A stretch of DNA of 64,000 nt from Candidatus Methanogranum gryphiswaldense (GTDB lineage Archaea > Thermoplasmatota > Thermoplasmata > Methanomassiliicoccales > Methanomethylophilaceae). Each line of letters begins with the position of its first letter. Within the stretch, counting starts at the first letter, position 1. Below, in pieces: positions 26,284 through 33,630 of this stretch. The position numbers and the translations under genes are program-made. A model generated the notes under the pieces. The model saw only the letters and a program-made list of their open reading frames with translations. It was not told the origin of the DNA and searched no databases. The DNA lies in NCBI GenBank assembly GCA_019262145.1, contig CP076745.1, forward strand, positions 1,452,969 to 1,516,968. The letters run 5' to 3'.

Positions 26284-27756
26284 ATGACCGATGTGGAATA
26301 TGGAGATAAGTATGCTGTATTCATCACCGATACAGGAATAAAATTCTTGACAAACGAAGTAAGTCTCCAAATTATGGAACTCTTAACACGTTCTGGAATG
26401 ACCGTCACCGAGATCTCTGAATTGTTAGGACAGCAAAAAACATCCATACAATCAAACATGAAAAAACTTGAAAGATGGGATTTCATTTCATCTTACATTG
26501 ATGAGAACGACAAAAGAAAGACCGTATATGTACCATCATCAGTAAAAATACTCTGCCCGGTAATACCATCGCTGGACATTGACTCCGTCGAAAAAGATAT
26601 CATTGACACGATAAACAAAGAAAATGAACAGTACAGGGGCATAATACTGTTGATGATCATTGAAGCCATGAAACTTGGAATAGATCTGAGCCCGTTGATG
26701 CTGAGGGGCGGATCACTTTTAGCAAAATATGCTGGAAAGGACTTTAAGAACATGGATACGGGAACACTTCTTCGTACAATGGAGAAATATTTTGCAGAGG
26801 CCAAATTCCCAACAACAGAGTTGTCGTTTAAAAATGGAGACCTGCACGCAAAGATACACATGGACCGTAATCTAAAAAAATCGTTGATGATGACTCATAC
26901 GATGATCCTCGGGTATATGATGGAGGCAATAAGCCTCAATACTGGCGTTAGATACTGTCTAGGATATGTCAAAGAGGACTCAGATGGTATAACACATGCA
27001 ATGATAACGCCGTATATCGGCAAAATATCAAATGGAACTATAATTGATGATATGATCAAAGAGGATACCTACAGCGGATGGCCTCTATCCATATACTATG
27101 TGAATGGAAAATCAGTGCTTTTTGGAAATGAAGTACAGGTCAATATACTTCGGACATTAGATAAATCACAAATGTCCCTAAAAGGATTATCGAACAGCCT
27201 CAATATCCCGCCAGTAACTGTTCATACCAACATGAATAAACTCGTAGAATCAGGCGTCATCAAATCGGATGCTGCTAGATCATCCAAGTATGTACGTTAT
27301 GGTCTATCCGGAGAACCGGCAATAATTGCTACAGAAAAAGAACCTCGTCTCAGGATAGAGATGGATGCATTATTCAAAAAATACGCAAATAGCCCATCCC
27401 AATACTACAAAGCGTTATTCAGATATGTCAACCACTCTTTTCGCCTTGTCGGATTCGACATAAGCAATATAATCAGACACATAGGCATGAACATCTCCGA
27501 TTCAACGATAGAAGATGACCCGAATATCTCTGCCATGGAATTCCTGAACACCATGTGTGAAAAGAACATGGGCCTCGGATTCAAACCATCTATAGTGACG
27601 TATGTACCACTTACTATCATACTGGAGCGTGATGGCCAAACTCTGAGTGAATTTAGATTCATAAAACCCTTCTATGAAGGCCTGTTTAAATTCGGACTCC
27701 TAAAACTTACGGGTGATGACTACAATATAAGATTCCCCTTCGTTGGTAAAAAATGA
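26284..27756 (+). CDS. Transcriptional regulator built from two tandem HTH-sensor units
   Basis: 490 residues made of two related halves. Each half has a winged helix, at about 21-84 (FLTNEVSLQIMELLTRSGMT, then SIQSNMKKLERWDFIS) and 279-345 (LFGNEVQVNILRTLDKSQMS, then TVHTNMNKLVESGVIK). Each is followed by a helical/beta domain; compare EQYRGIILLMIIEAMKLGID with SQYYKALFRYVNHSFRLVGFD. The duplication implies a covalently linked pseudo-dimer that could bind one operator per chain. The family is not named here; the HTH resembles ArsR/MarR-like archaeal regulators. It has its own TTTTATACTC box and an AAGGAT site before ATG 26284, and is separated from the SPFH operon by a terminator. Ligand unknown. 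Confidence 0.82.
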   Translation: MTDVEYGDKYAVFITDTGIKFLTNEVSLQIMELLTRSGMTVTEISELLGQQKTSIQSNMKKLERWDFISSYIDENDKRKTVYVPSSVKILCPVIPSLDIDSVEKDIIDTINKENEQYRGIILLMIIEAMKLGIDLSPLMLRGGSLLAKYAGKDFKNMDTGTLLRTMEKYFAEAKFPTTELSFKNGDLHAKIHMDRNLKKSLMMTHTMILGYMMEAISLNTGVRYCLGYVKEDSDGITHAMITPYIGKISNGTIIDDMIKEDTYSGWPLSIYYVNGKSVLFGNEVQVNILRTLDKSQMSLKGLSNSLNIPPVTVHTNMNKLVESGVIKSDAARSSKYVRYGLSGEPAIIATEKEPRLRIEMDALFKKYANSPSQYYKALFRYVNHSFRLVGFDISNIIRHIGMNISDSTIEDDPNISAMEFLNTMCEKNMGLGFKPSIVTYVPLTIILERDGQTLSEFRFIKPFYEGLFKFGLLKLTGDDYNIRFPFVGKK

Positions 27757-27932
27757 AACCATTTCAGTCTTTGATTTTTACCCACACGCCATTCCCTACC
27801 GTAGCGTTATGATTTTTATGTATTTCGTAATATAAATACGAATAACGTATTTTTTTAATACATTTCAACGAAATACATGATTATTCATGTGAAAAACAAA
27901 CATTATATATACTCGGAATGTGATATATATTT
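27757..27932. other. Gene-free stretch with a strong promoter for the downstream RNA
   Basis: No open frame of note. Very AT-rich with repeated GTATTT/AAATAC blocks (27815-27880). It ends in the TATA box TTATATATAC (27903-27912), preceded by an A-rich BRE-like AAAACAAAC. Confidence 0.55.
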
Positions 27933-28144
27933 ACAGGAGGCAAGTGACGATCGGCAAAATTAATATGTCAAGACACTGCGGCGAGAACAATTCCAAGTTA
28001 GGTATGTACTCTAAAGTGAAAGATAGGTCGGTTGGCACTTTACACTGAAAAGGCAGGCCTTCAGAATTGTTCGCAAGACTCGACTGATGACCGCGACAAC
28101 CCGATCCTTTGATCGGGACCTTTACCCTACAAGGGGGGTCTTTT
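27933..28144 (+). ncRNA. Unidentified structured RNA, about 200 nt
   Basis: No reading frame is plausible, but the sequence is GC-richer than its surroundings and folds well. GCGG (27978-27981) pairs with CCGC (28091-28094). GAACAATTC (27985-27993) pairs perfectly with GAATTGTTC (28064-28072). Inside, TAAAGTG (28012-28018) pairs with CACTTTA (28036-28042) and AAGGCAGGCCTT (28050-28061) is a hairpin. At the 3' side CCCGATC-CTTT-GATCGGG (28100-28117) and GACC/GGTC plus TTTT (28117-28144) look like a terminator. GATCGG at 27949 could compete for the CCGATC arm. Strong TATA box 25-30 bp upstream. It does not show the conserved elements of RNase P or SRP RNA that I know. Ends are estimates. Confidence 0.6.
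28117..28144. terminator. Terminator between the RNA and convergent hpt
   Basis: GACC...CCC-TACAA-GGG...GGTC with TTTT following on the plus strand. It lies 5 nt from the hpt stop on the other strand, so it may serve both. Confidence 0.5.
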
Positions 28145-28149
28145 GAGGT

Positions 28150-28710
28150 TCATTCAAAGTAGATTGTTTTTCCTCCCACGACATCAACCTTCAAAAGAGT
28201 TTTAATCTTCTGATCGAGTTCCTTTTCTAAAACGGCCTTGTTCTTTGTTTTCTCAAAAACTATCACGACGTCCACGATCTCTGCACCGATAACATTTTTG
28301 AAAGCTGTGATGATCGCATGCATCGTACCACCTGTACTGAGGACATCATCTACAATGACTACTCTGTCGCCTTTCTTTATACCGTTTATGTACATTTCAC
28401 ATTTAGAATAACCTGTACATTGGGCGACACTAACCTCACCGGGAAGCCCATACTTCCTTTTTCTTACAATATTCATCGGAACGCCTGTCTTACTTGATAT
28501 TAGCGTACCTATCGGTATTCCCATTGCCTCTGGTGCAATGATATAATCACAATCAAAATCACCAATGGAGATCATGGCATCGGTGACCTCATCGAGAAGC
28601 TCTGGTTCTATGCAGGGTATGCCGTCGGTCAACGGGTGTACAAAATATTGATATCCTTTCATTCCGACAACAGGACATACCTCAAGACTTTCCTTAAGCT
28701 TCTCCAACAT
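28150..28710 (-). CDS. hpt: Hypoxanthine/guanine phosphoribosyltransferase, archaeal type
   Basis: Converts hypoxanthine (or guanine) and PRPP to IMP (GMP) in purine salvage. 186 residues with the type I PRT fold; the PRPP-binding loop is VVIVDDVLSTGGTM at residues 117-130, and EAMGIPIGTLIS at 61-72 forms the first loop. Length and sequence style fit the archaeal HGPRTases that resemble adenine PRTs. It starts 4 nt after the adenine deaminase stop, which fits the pathway: deaminase makes hypoxanthine, this enzyme uses it. Substrate preference is inferred. Confidence 0.88.
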   Translation of the reverse strand: MLEKLKESLEVCPVVGMKGYQYFVHPLTDGIPCIEPELLDEVTDAMISIGDFDCDYIIAPEAMGIPIGTLISSKTGVPMNIVRKRKYGLPGEVSVAQCTGYSKCEMYINGIKKGDRVVIVDDVLSTGGTMHAIITAFKNVIGAEIVDVVIVFEKTKNKAVLEKELDQKIKTLLKVDVVGGKTIYFE

Positions 28711-28714
28711 ACGA

Positions 28715-30364
28715 TCACTCTTTGATTAATAGATCTGTGAACTCAAATTTTTCACTATCAAAAAGACCTTTATCGCTCATCTTCAACGATGGAACTACCA
28801 GAAGACATTGAAAACCTAATGTCATAAATGGCTCCCTCAATGTACATCCACATGATCTGGCCGAAAATATCACTTTCTCTTCCATGAACGAGGCACATTC
28901 TGGCGTTTCAGTGCTCATCAGACCTGCAACAGGTGCAGCGTGATAATATTCCTTGACCCCATCGGTGAAATAATGCCCACCAGATTCAGAGACCGAATTG
29001 ATAGCGGACGCAAGTAATTCGTATGAAGAAGCTACCGCCACCAGATTGTGGGAATCATGGGATATGGATGAGGCAAGTGCACCGTTCTTGAACCCGAATC
29101 CGCTTACAAATCCTACCACAGGCTTAGCCTCCTTGTATCTGTTGATGACCGCCATCAACAAAACATCCTTGTTTGGATCCGGCATGACCACCCAATTATC
29201 GGTCTTGAGTTCAACGATCCTTTCCTTGCTAGCTATCTTTTTATCCTCTACCTGGATCGCTCTCACCTTAACAGATGCGACCTTGCATGGGATGTAAAGG
29301 TCCTTTGCCGACAGATCACATTTCCTTATGTGCGTACCACACGTCATAGGCTGGACCTCGAACAACGCATTACCTGTATCGGCGACCAATTCTCCATCGA
29401 TATACACTCTTTTGACAGTAAAACACAAAAGATCCGATACGAAGACCATATCCGCGGGACCGCCGACACGTATGGACCCTTCATCGAGATTGTAATGCCT
29501 CGCTGGCCATAATGTAGCGGCCTTCACTGCATTCATCGGGTCCACACCATAATAGACCGCCATCCTCAAAAGTCTGTCCATATATCCTTTGTTCAAACAC
29601 TGCCCCACATGCATATCATCAGAGCACAGGAAGAACTCGCGATCCTTGACCGCAGGTATCAGATCCTTCATGTTAGAACATGCGGAACCTTCCCTTACCT
29701 GTATCTTCATTCCTTTGTCGGCCTTTTCTCTAGCCTCAGCTTCGGTAACACACTCGTGATCTGTGGTTATCCCTGCCGCGATATATTTGTCCAGAGCTTC
29801 TCCTGAAAGCCCCGGAGCATGTCCGTCAATGGGTTTTTCTACCTTTTTGGCGGCATCTATCTTGCACATGACTTCATAGTCATCGGCCAACACACCGGGG
29901 TAGTTCATCATCTCGGCCAATCCGAAGATCTCTTTTCTGTGAAGAAGACTCTCGACCTCTTTGGACCCTAATCTTGCACCTGAGGTCTCAAAGGCTGTGG
30001 CAGGTACACATGAAGGAACCATGAACCTGAATTTCATGGGTGCTCCTTTGGCATCCTGTATCATGAACTCCACTCCTTTTTTGCCCATTACGTTCGCTAT
30101 CTCGTGCGGATCGGCGATAACGGTACAAACCCCTCTTGGGATCGCGGCCTCGGCAAAACGTGAAGGTACCAACAACGAGGATTCTATATGAACGTGTGAA
30201 TCAATCAGGCCTGGAAGAATATAATCAGAGTATTGCTCTGAGGTCTCTTCTATCGATATTACCTTTCCACTTTTCACAGTTATTCTAGCAGGGTAGATCC
30301 TATCCTTCAAGACGTCCACTAAATTACCCTCGAGTACCTTCGGACCGTTCATATATCGTCGCAT
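28715..30364 (-). CDS. ade: Adenine deaminase
   Basis: Hydrolyses adenine to hypoxanthine and ammonia. 549 residues from ATG 30364; a TTG two codons earlier is possible, but ATG is placed well for a leaderless mRNA from the TTATACAAA box centred about 26 bp upstream. Metal-binding HVH at 57-59 in LPGLIDSHVHIESSLL, GHAPGLSGEALDKYIAAGI, and SDDMHVG are typical of the AdeC amidohydrolase family. The C-terminal domain carries SISHDSHN and the Cys-rich CGCTLREPFMTLGF end. Operon with hpt; divergent from apt. Confidence 0.95.
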   Translation of the reverse strand: MRRYMNGPKVLEGNLVDVLKDRIYPARITVKSGKVISIEETSEQYSDYILPGLIDSHVHIESSLLVPSRFAEAAIPRGVCTVIADPHEIANVMGKKGVEFMIQDAKGAPMKFRFMVPSCVPATAFETSGARLGSKEVESLLHRKEIFGLAEMMNYPGVLADDYEVMCKIDAAKKVEKPIDGHAPGLSGEALDKYIAAGITTDHECVTEAEAREKADKGMKIQVREGSACSNMKDLIPAVKDREFFLCSDDMHVGQCLNKGYMDRLLRMAVYYGVDPMNAVKAATLWPARHYNLDEGSIRVGGPADMVFVSDLLCFTVKRVYIDGELVADTGNALFEVQPMTCGTHIRKCDLSAKDLYIPCKVASVKVRAIQVEDKKIASKERIVELKTDNWVVMPDPNKDVLLMAVINRYKEAKPVVGFVSGFGFKNGALASSISHDSHNLVAVASSYELLASAINSVSESGGHYFTDGVKEYYHAAPVAGLMSTETPECASFMEEKVIFSARSCGCTLREPFMTLGFQCLLVVPSLKMSDKGLFDSEKFEFTDLLIKE

Positions 30365-30385
30365 CTGCAATCAAGGATATCTTTA

Positions 30386-30419
30386 TTTTGTATAATCGGA
30401 GGTTAAAGTTTATACCTCC
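30386..30419. promoter_or_regulatory. Divergent ade/apt promoter with palindromic operator
   Basis: GGAGGT (30398-30403) and ACCTCC (30414-30419) form a perfect inverted repeat spaced by 10 bp that contains the plus-strand TATA AGTTTATA, located about 26 bp before apt ATG 30438. The minus-strand box TTATACAAA (about 30387-30395) overlaps its left side. A protein bound here could control adenine deamination, hypoxanthine salvage and adenine salvage together. Confidence 0.55.
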
Positions 30420-30437
30420 AATCCCTTTCAAGTCGGC

Positions 30438-30962
30438 ATGAAGGACCTTAAGGACTACGTTACGACCATACCCGATTTCCCAAAAGAAGGCATAATGTTC
30501 AGGGACATAACCACTCTGATACAGGACCCCAAGGGTTTCCATTTGGCCGTGGACGGTCTCTGCAAAATGCTCAAGGATGTCGATTTCGATGTTGTATTGG
30601 GTTCAGAATCGAGAGGTTTCGTCTTCGGAGCCCCAGTCGCATATGCGATGAACAAAGGATTCATCCTTGTACGTAAGAAGGGCAAACTTCCGCGTAAGGT
30701 CATATGCGAAGAATATGACCTGGAATACGGGACCGCCACTCTTGAGATGCACATCGACAGTTTCCCAAAAGGAGCCAAGGTCGTCATCATCGATGACCTG
30801 ATAGCAACTGGCGGTACCACCAAAGCTATCATCGATATGGTAGAGAAACTTGGCGGACAAATAGTGAAGATCGCTTTCGTCATAGAATTGGAAGGCCTAA
30901 ACGGAAAAGACAAACTGAAGGGCTACAACGTGGAATCGCTCATCACTTACGAAGGAAGATGA
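30438..30962 (+). CDS. apt: Adenine phosphoribosyltransferase
   Basis: Makes AMP from adenine and PRPP. 174 residues, normal Apt length. IPDFPKEGIMFRDITTL (11-27) is the Apt N-terminal signature, SESRGFVFGAPVAYAM (56-71) the base-binding region and VVIIDDLIATGGTTKA (115-130) the PRPP loop. The TATA box about 26 bp upstream of ATG 30438 suggests a leaderless mRNA. Divergently transcribed from ade-hpt, giving a compact purine-salvage locus. Confidence 0.95.
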   Translation: MKDLKDYVTTIPDFPKEGIMFRDITTLIQDPKGFHLAVDGLCKMLKDVDFDVVLGSESRGFVFGAPVAYAMNKGFILVRKKGKLPRKVICEEYDLEYGTATLEMHIDSFPKGAKVVIIDDLIATGGTTKAIIDMVEKLGGQIVKIAFVIELEGLNGKDKLKGYNVESLITYEGR

Positions 30963-31016
30963 TAAACCCCAACAACAAAAACCCCTTACTTTTACTTATC
31001 ACGATGTGGAATAGGA

Positions 31017-31087
31017 GGGCCTGCCGGGATTCGAACCCGGGTTTTCGGCTCCGAAGGCCAAAAGGATATCCACTACCCCACAAGCCC
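31017..31087 (-). tRNA. tRNA-Arg (anticodon TCG)
   Basis: 71 nt. Acceptor stem GGGCTTG pairs with CAGGCCC. The anticodon stem-loop TTGGC-CTTCGGA-GCCGA gives anticodon TCG (Arg, CGA codons). The T arm CCCGGGTTCGAATCCCGG is canonical. CCA is not encoded and no intron is seen. Confidence 0.93.
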
Positions 31088-31233
31088 GCGTCACTCATCA
31101 ACACTTGAGCAGTATTAATTTGTTGAGTAAGCCGATATTTTCTTGAACAGGTATGCCAGCATGTGATCGCGCATGCGTGGCCTCTAGTGTACGGTGACAA
31201 AAACCAATATACTCGAAAACGAATGCCGAGATC

Positions 31234-32280
31234 ATGCCAAAGATCGTGATGAATCATGGGGCCGGCGGAGAGGTAATGCAGGAATTCCTGACAAAACATA
31301 TCATATCCCATTTTCCAAAAATGAAGGCGGATGTCCCTCTGGACTCCATGGATGATTCAGCGATCGTCGATGATATCGTGTTTACAATAGACGGCCACAC
31401 TGTGAAGCCACTGTTCTTCCCTGGAGGGGATATCGGAAAGATATCCGTCTCCGGAACTGTCAATGATATCTCGGTGATGGGAGCAACACCTCTCGGACTG
31501 GGTTGTTCAGTCATTATGGAAGAGGGCCTCGATTTCGACGTTGTGGACAGGGTCATGGAAAGTGTAGGTAAGACCTGCGAGTACTGCGGTGTGCCGGTTG
31601 TCACCGGTGATACAAAGGTCATGGAGTCCGGTGCTATCGATCAGATGGTGATGACCACTTCCGCTATCGGGAAAAGATCCCCTTACTTGGATAAAAACCT
31701 ACAGATAGCCGCAGAATACAGATCAGTGGACAACAGATGGTGCACAGACAACAGCGTAAGGCCTGGAGATGCCATCATAGTCTCTGGGTATGTCGGTGAT
31801 CATGGTGTTGCATTGCTTTCATTCCGTGAGGGATATGGATTCGAAAGTAAGATAAAAAGCGATGTCGCACCACTGAATAAAATGATCGCTGAAGCACTCA
31901 AGGTCGGAGGGATAGTCGCCATGAAAGACCCCACGAGGGGAGGTCTGGCCAACACACTCAACGAGTGGACCTCCAAATCCAAGGTCGGAATGGAGATCAA
32001 CCAAACAGACATACCCCTCAGGGAAGGCGTAGTGAACGCCTGCGACCTCCTTGGGATCGATCCGTTGAGCATTGGAAATGAAGGAAAAGCTGTGATAGCC
32101 TGTGTGCCAGATATGGCAGAACAGATCGTCAAGGCTCTCAGACGCACCCCCGAAGGAAAGGACGCCACACTCATCGGATATGCTACGAACGGACCTGTTA
32201 GAGTAATACTCAAAACAGAGATCGGCGGTAGAAGGATACTCGAAGCCCCTTCCGGTGATCCTGTACCGAGGATATGCTGA
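31234..32280 (+). CDS. hypE: Hydrogenase maturation protein HypE
   Basis: Dehydrates a carbamoyl group carried on its C-terminal Cys to a thiocyanate, the source of the CN ligands of the [NiFe] active site. 348 residues with an AIR-synthase-like fold: NHGAGGEVMQEF at the N-terminus, PLFFPGGDIGKISVSGTVND, VTGDTKVM and KDPTRGGLANTLNEW. The protein ends PVPRIC, the obligatory terminal cysteine. A TATA-like AATATAC about 25 bp before ATG 31234 suggests a leaderless transcript. The partner hypB is 23 kb away in this window. Confidence 0.97.
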   Translation: MPKIVMNHGAGGEVMQEFLTKHIISHFPKMKADVPLDSMDDSAIVDDIVFTIDGHTVKPLFFPGGDIGKISVSGTVNDISVMGATPLGLGCSVIMEEGLDFDVVDRVMESVGKTCEYCGVPVVTGDTKVMESGAIDQMVMTTSAIGKRSPYLDKNLQIAAEYRSVDNRWCTDNSVRPGDAIIVSGYVGDHGVALLSFREGYGFESKIKSDVAPLNKMIAEALKVGGIVAMKDPTRGGLANTLNEWTSKSKVGMEINQTDIPLREGVVNACDLLGIDPLSIGNEGKAVIACVPDMAEQIVKALRRTPEGKDATLIGYATNGPVRVILKTEIGGRRILEAPSGDPVPRIC

Positions 32281-32403
32281 CACTTGTCACGCATACTCAC
32301 TCGATACGCGATAGAACTGGACATGCCAACTTTACCTCCGGCACGCTTGATCGGATGAATATTGAAATATATCTGAATCATACGCACCCAACAGGGCACT
32401 ATT

Positions 32404-33591
32404 ATGGTAATATTTCTTCCATTTCCTGGATACAGGCCTAACCTGAAAGCCAAAGAATCGATCGGAGACCGCGTCTCACCTCCTTATGATGTGATCGGCC
32501 CCGAATACCTGAAAGAACTTCAGAGCCACAAGAACAACGTGACCAACCTCACTCTCAATCCGGATGCAGACAAGAGATACCACTCTGCAAGAAAGGAACT
32601 GGAAAGGATGATCTCGGATGGCAGCCTGAAACAGGACGCGAACTCCTTTTACTTCTATCAACAGACATTCGACGATGCAGGCATCCGTAAAACAAGGACT
32701 GGTATCGTTGGAATACTTAAAACAGAAGAATACTCGAAAGGCAACATCATACCTCATGAAGAGACCTTCTCGAAAATAAAAGAGGATCGTCTCAACCTAT
32801 TGAGGGATATGGGATCTCATTTGGAGTCCATATTTGGTATATTCGAAGGTTTCACACCAGAATTGAACAAAAAAATAGACAATTCGGCGCAACTCATCTA
32901 TAGATTCGTAGATCCACAGAACGTTGAACACAGATACCTTAGGATCGCAGACACAGAGATCTGCAAAGAGATATCCGAACAGATGAAAGGACAGAAGATG
33001 CTCATCGCTGACGGTCACCATAGATATGAGACCGCCCTTAACTATGCGAAAGAGAATCCGGACGACGAAAAGAAACAATATGTTCTCACTACAATGATCG
33101 CCGCCGATGACAAAGGATTGGTCATCTGGCCTACACACAGACTCGTGGATGCCGGAGATATCTCCGAAAAGAATGCGATCACGAAAATATCAAAAGAAAT
33201 GACCCTCAAAGAAGTGAAAGTTGAGGAAATGGAATCCGAACTTAAGGACTGGATGATGGGTTTGATGTTCAGATCTGGAAAATGTTTCCTTGCAAAATAC
33301 GATAAAAAAGATGATCCGATGTGGAAATTGGACACATACGTCGCACAGGAACTCATATTGAAAGATGTGTACAAATACGATGAGGATAAAGCAAAAGTGT
33401 CCTTCGACGCAGAATACACCTCAGTCAAAAAGAAGATGGATAACAAAGAACACGATCTTGCAATAATCCTGAACGATCCCAAACTCCAAACCATCTGGGA
33501 CCTTTCCATGATCGGAAAGAGGATGCCGAAGAAAACGACATTCTTCTTCCCCAAGATCTGGTCAGGATTTGTTTTCTATAAAATGGATTGA
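32404..33591 (+). CDS. DUF1015-family protein
   Basis: 395 residues. The N-terminus (FLPFPGYRPN, then SPPYDVIGPEYL) and the central LIADGHHRYETALNYAKE with WPTHRLVD are characteristic of the widespread DUF1015 family, whose biochemical role is not settled to my knowledge. Soluble, no signal peptide or membrane segment. GAAATATATC lies about 35 bp upstream of the ATG. Single gene between hypE and a convergent ACT/MBL gene, closed by a hairpin terminator. Confidence 0.85.
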   Translation: MVIFLPFPGYRPNLKAKESIGDRVSPPYDVIGPEYLKELQSHKNNVTNLTLNPDADKRYHSARKELERMISDGSLKQDANSFYFYQQTFDDAGIRKTRTGIVGILKTEEYSKGNIIPHEETFSKIKEDRLNLLRDMGSHLESIFGIFEGFTPELNKKIDNSAQLIYRFVDPQNVEHRYLRIADTEICKEISEQMKGQKMLIADGHHRYETALNYAKENPDDEKKQYVLTTMIAADDKGLVIWPTHRLVDAGDISEKNAITKISKEMTLKEVKVEEMESELKDWMMGLMFRSGKCFLAKYDKKDDPMWKLDTYVAQELILKDVYKYDEDKAKVSFDAEYTSVKKKMDNKEHDLAIILNDPKLQTIWDLSMIGKRMPKKTTFFFPKIWSGFVFYKMD

Positions 33592-33598
33592 TCTCAAA

Positions 33599-33622
33599 GG
33601 GTCCGAAAGGACCCTACCTTTT
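33599..33622. terminator. Terminator between convergent DUF1015 and ACT/MBL genes
   Basis: GGGTCC-GAAA-GGACCC (33599-33614), a 6-bp stem with a GNRA loop, followed by TACCTTTTAC. It lies between two converging stops and can work both ways. Confidence 0.7.
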
Positions 33623-33630
33623 ACAAAATA

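Noticed and set aside
27933..28144. Assignment of the unknown RNA as RNase P, SRP RNA or a C/D-box guide
   Set aside because: The conserved RNase P core and SRP helix 8 sequences are not visible, it is short for either, and the CTGATGA/CTGA matches are in the wrong order for a C/D guide.
27933..28144. Riboswitch for hpt
   Set aside because: It lies downstream of hpt and on the opposite strand, with its own promoter and terminator.
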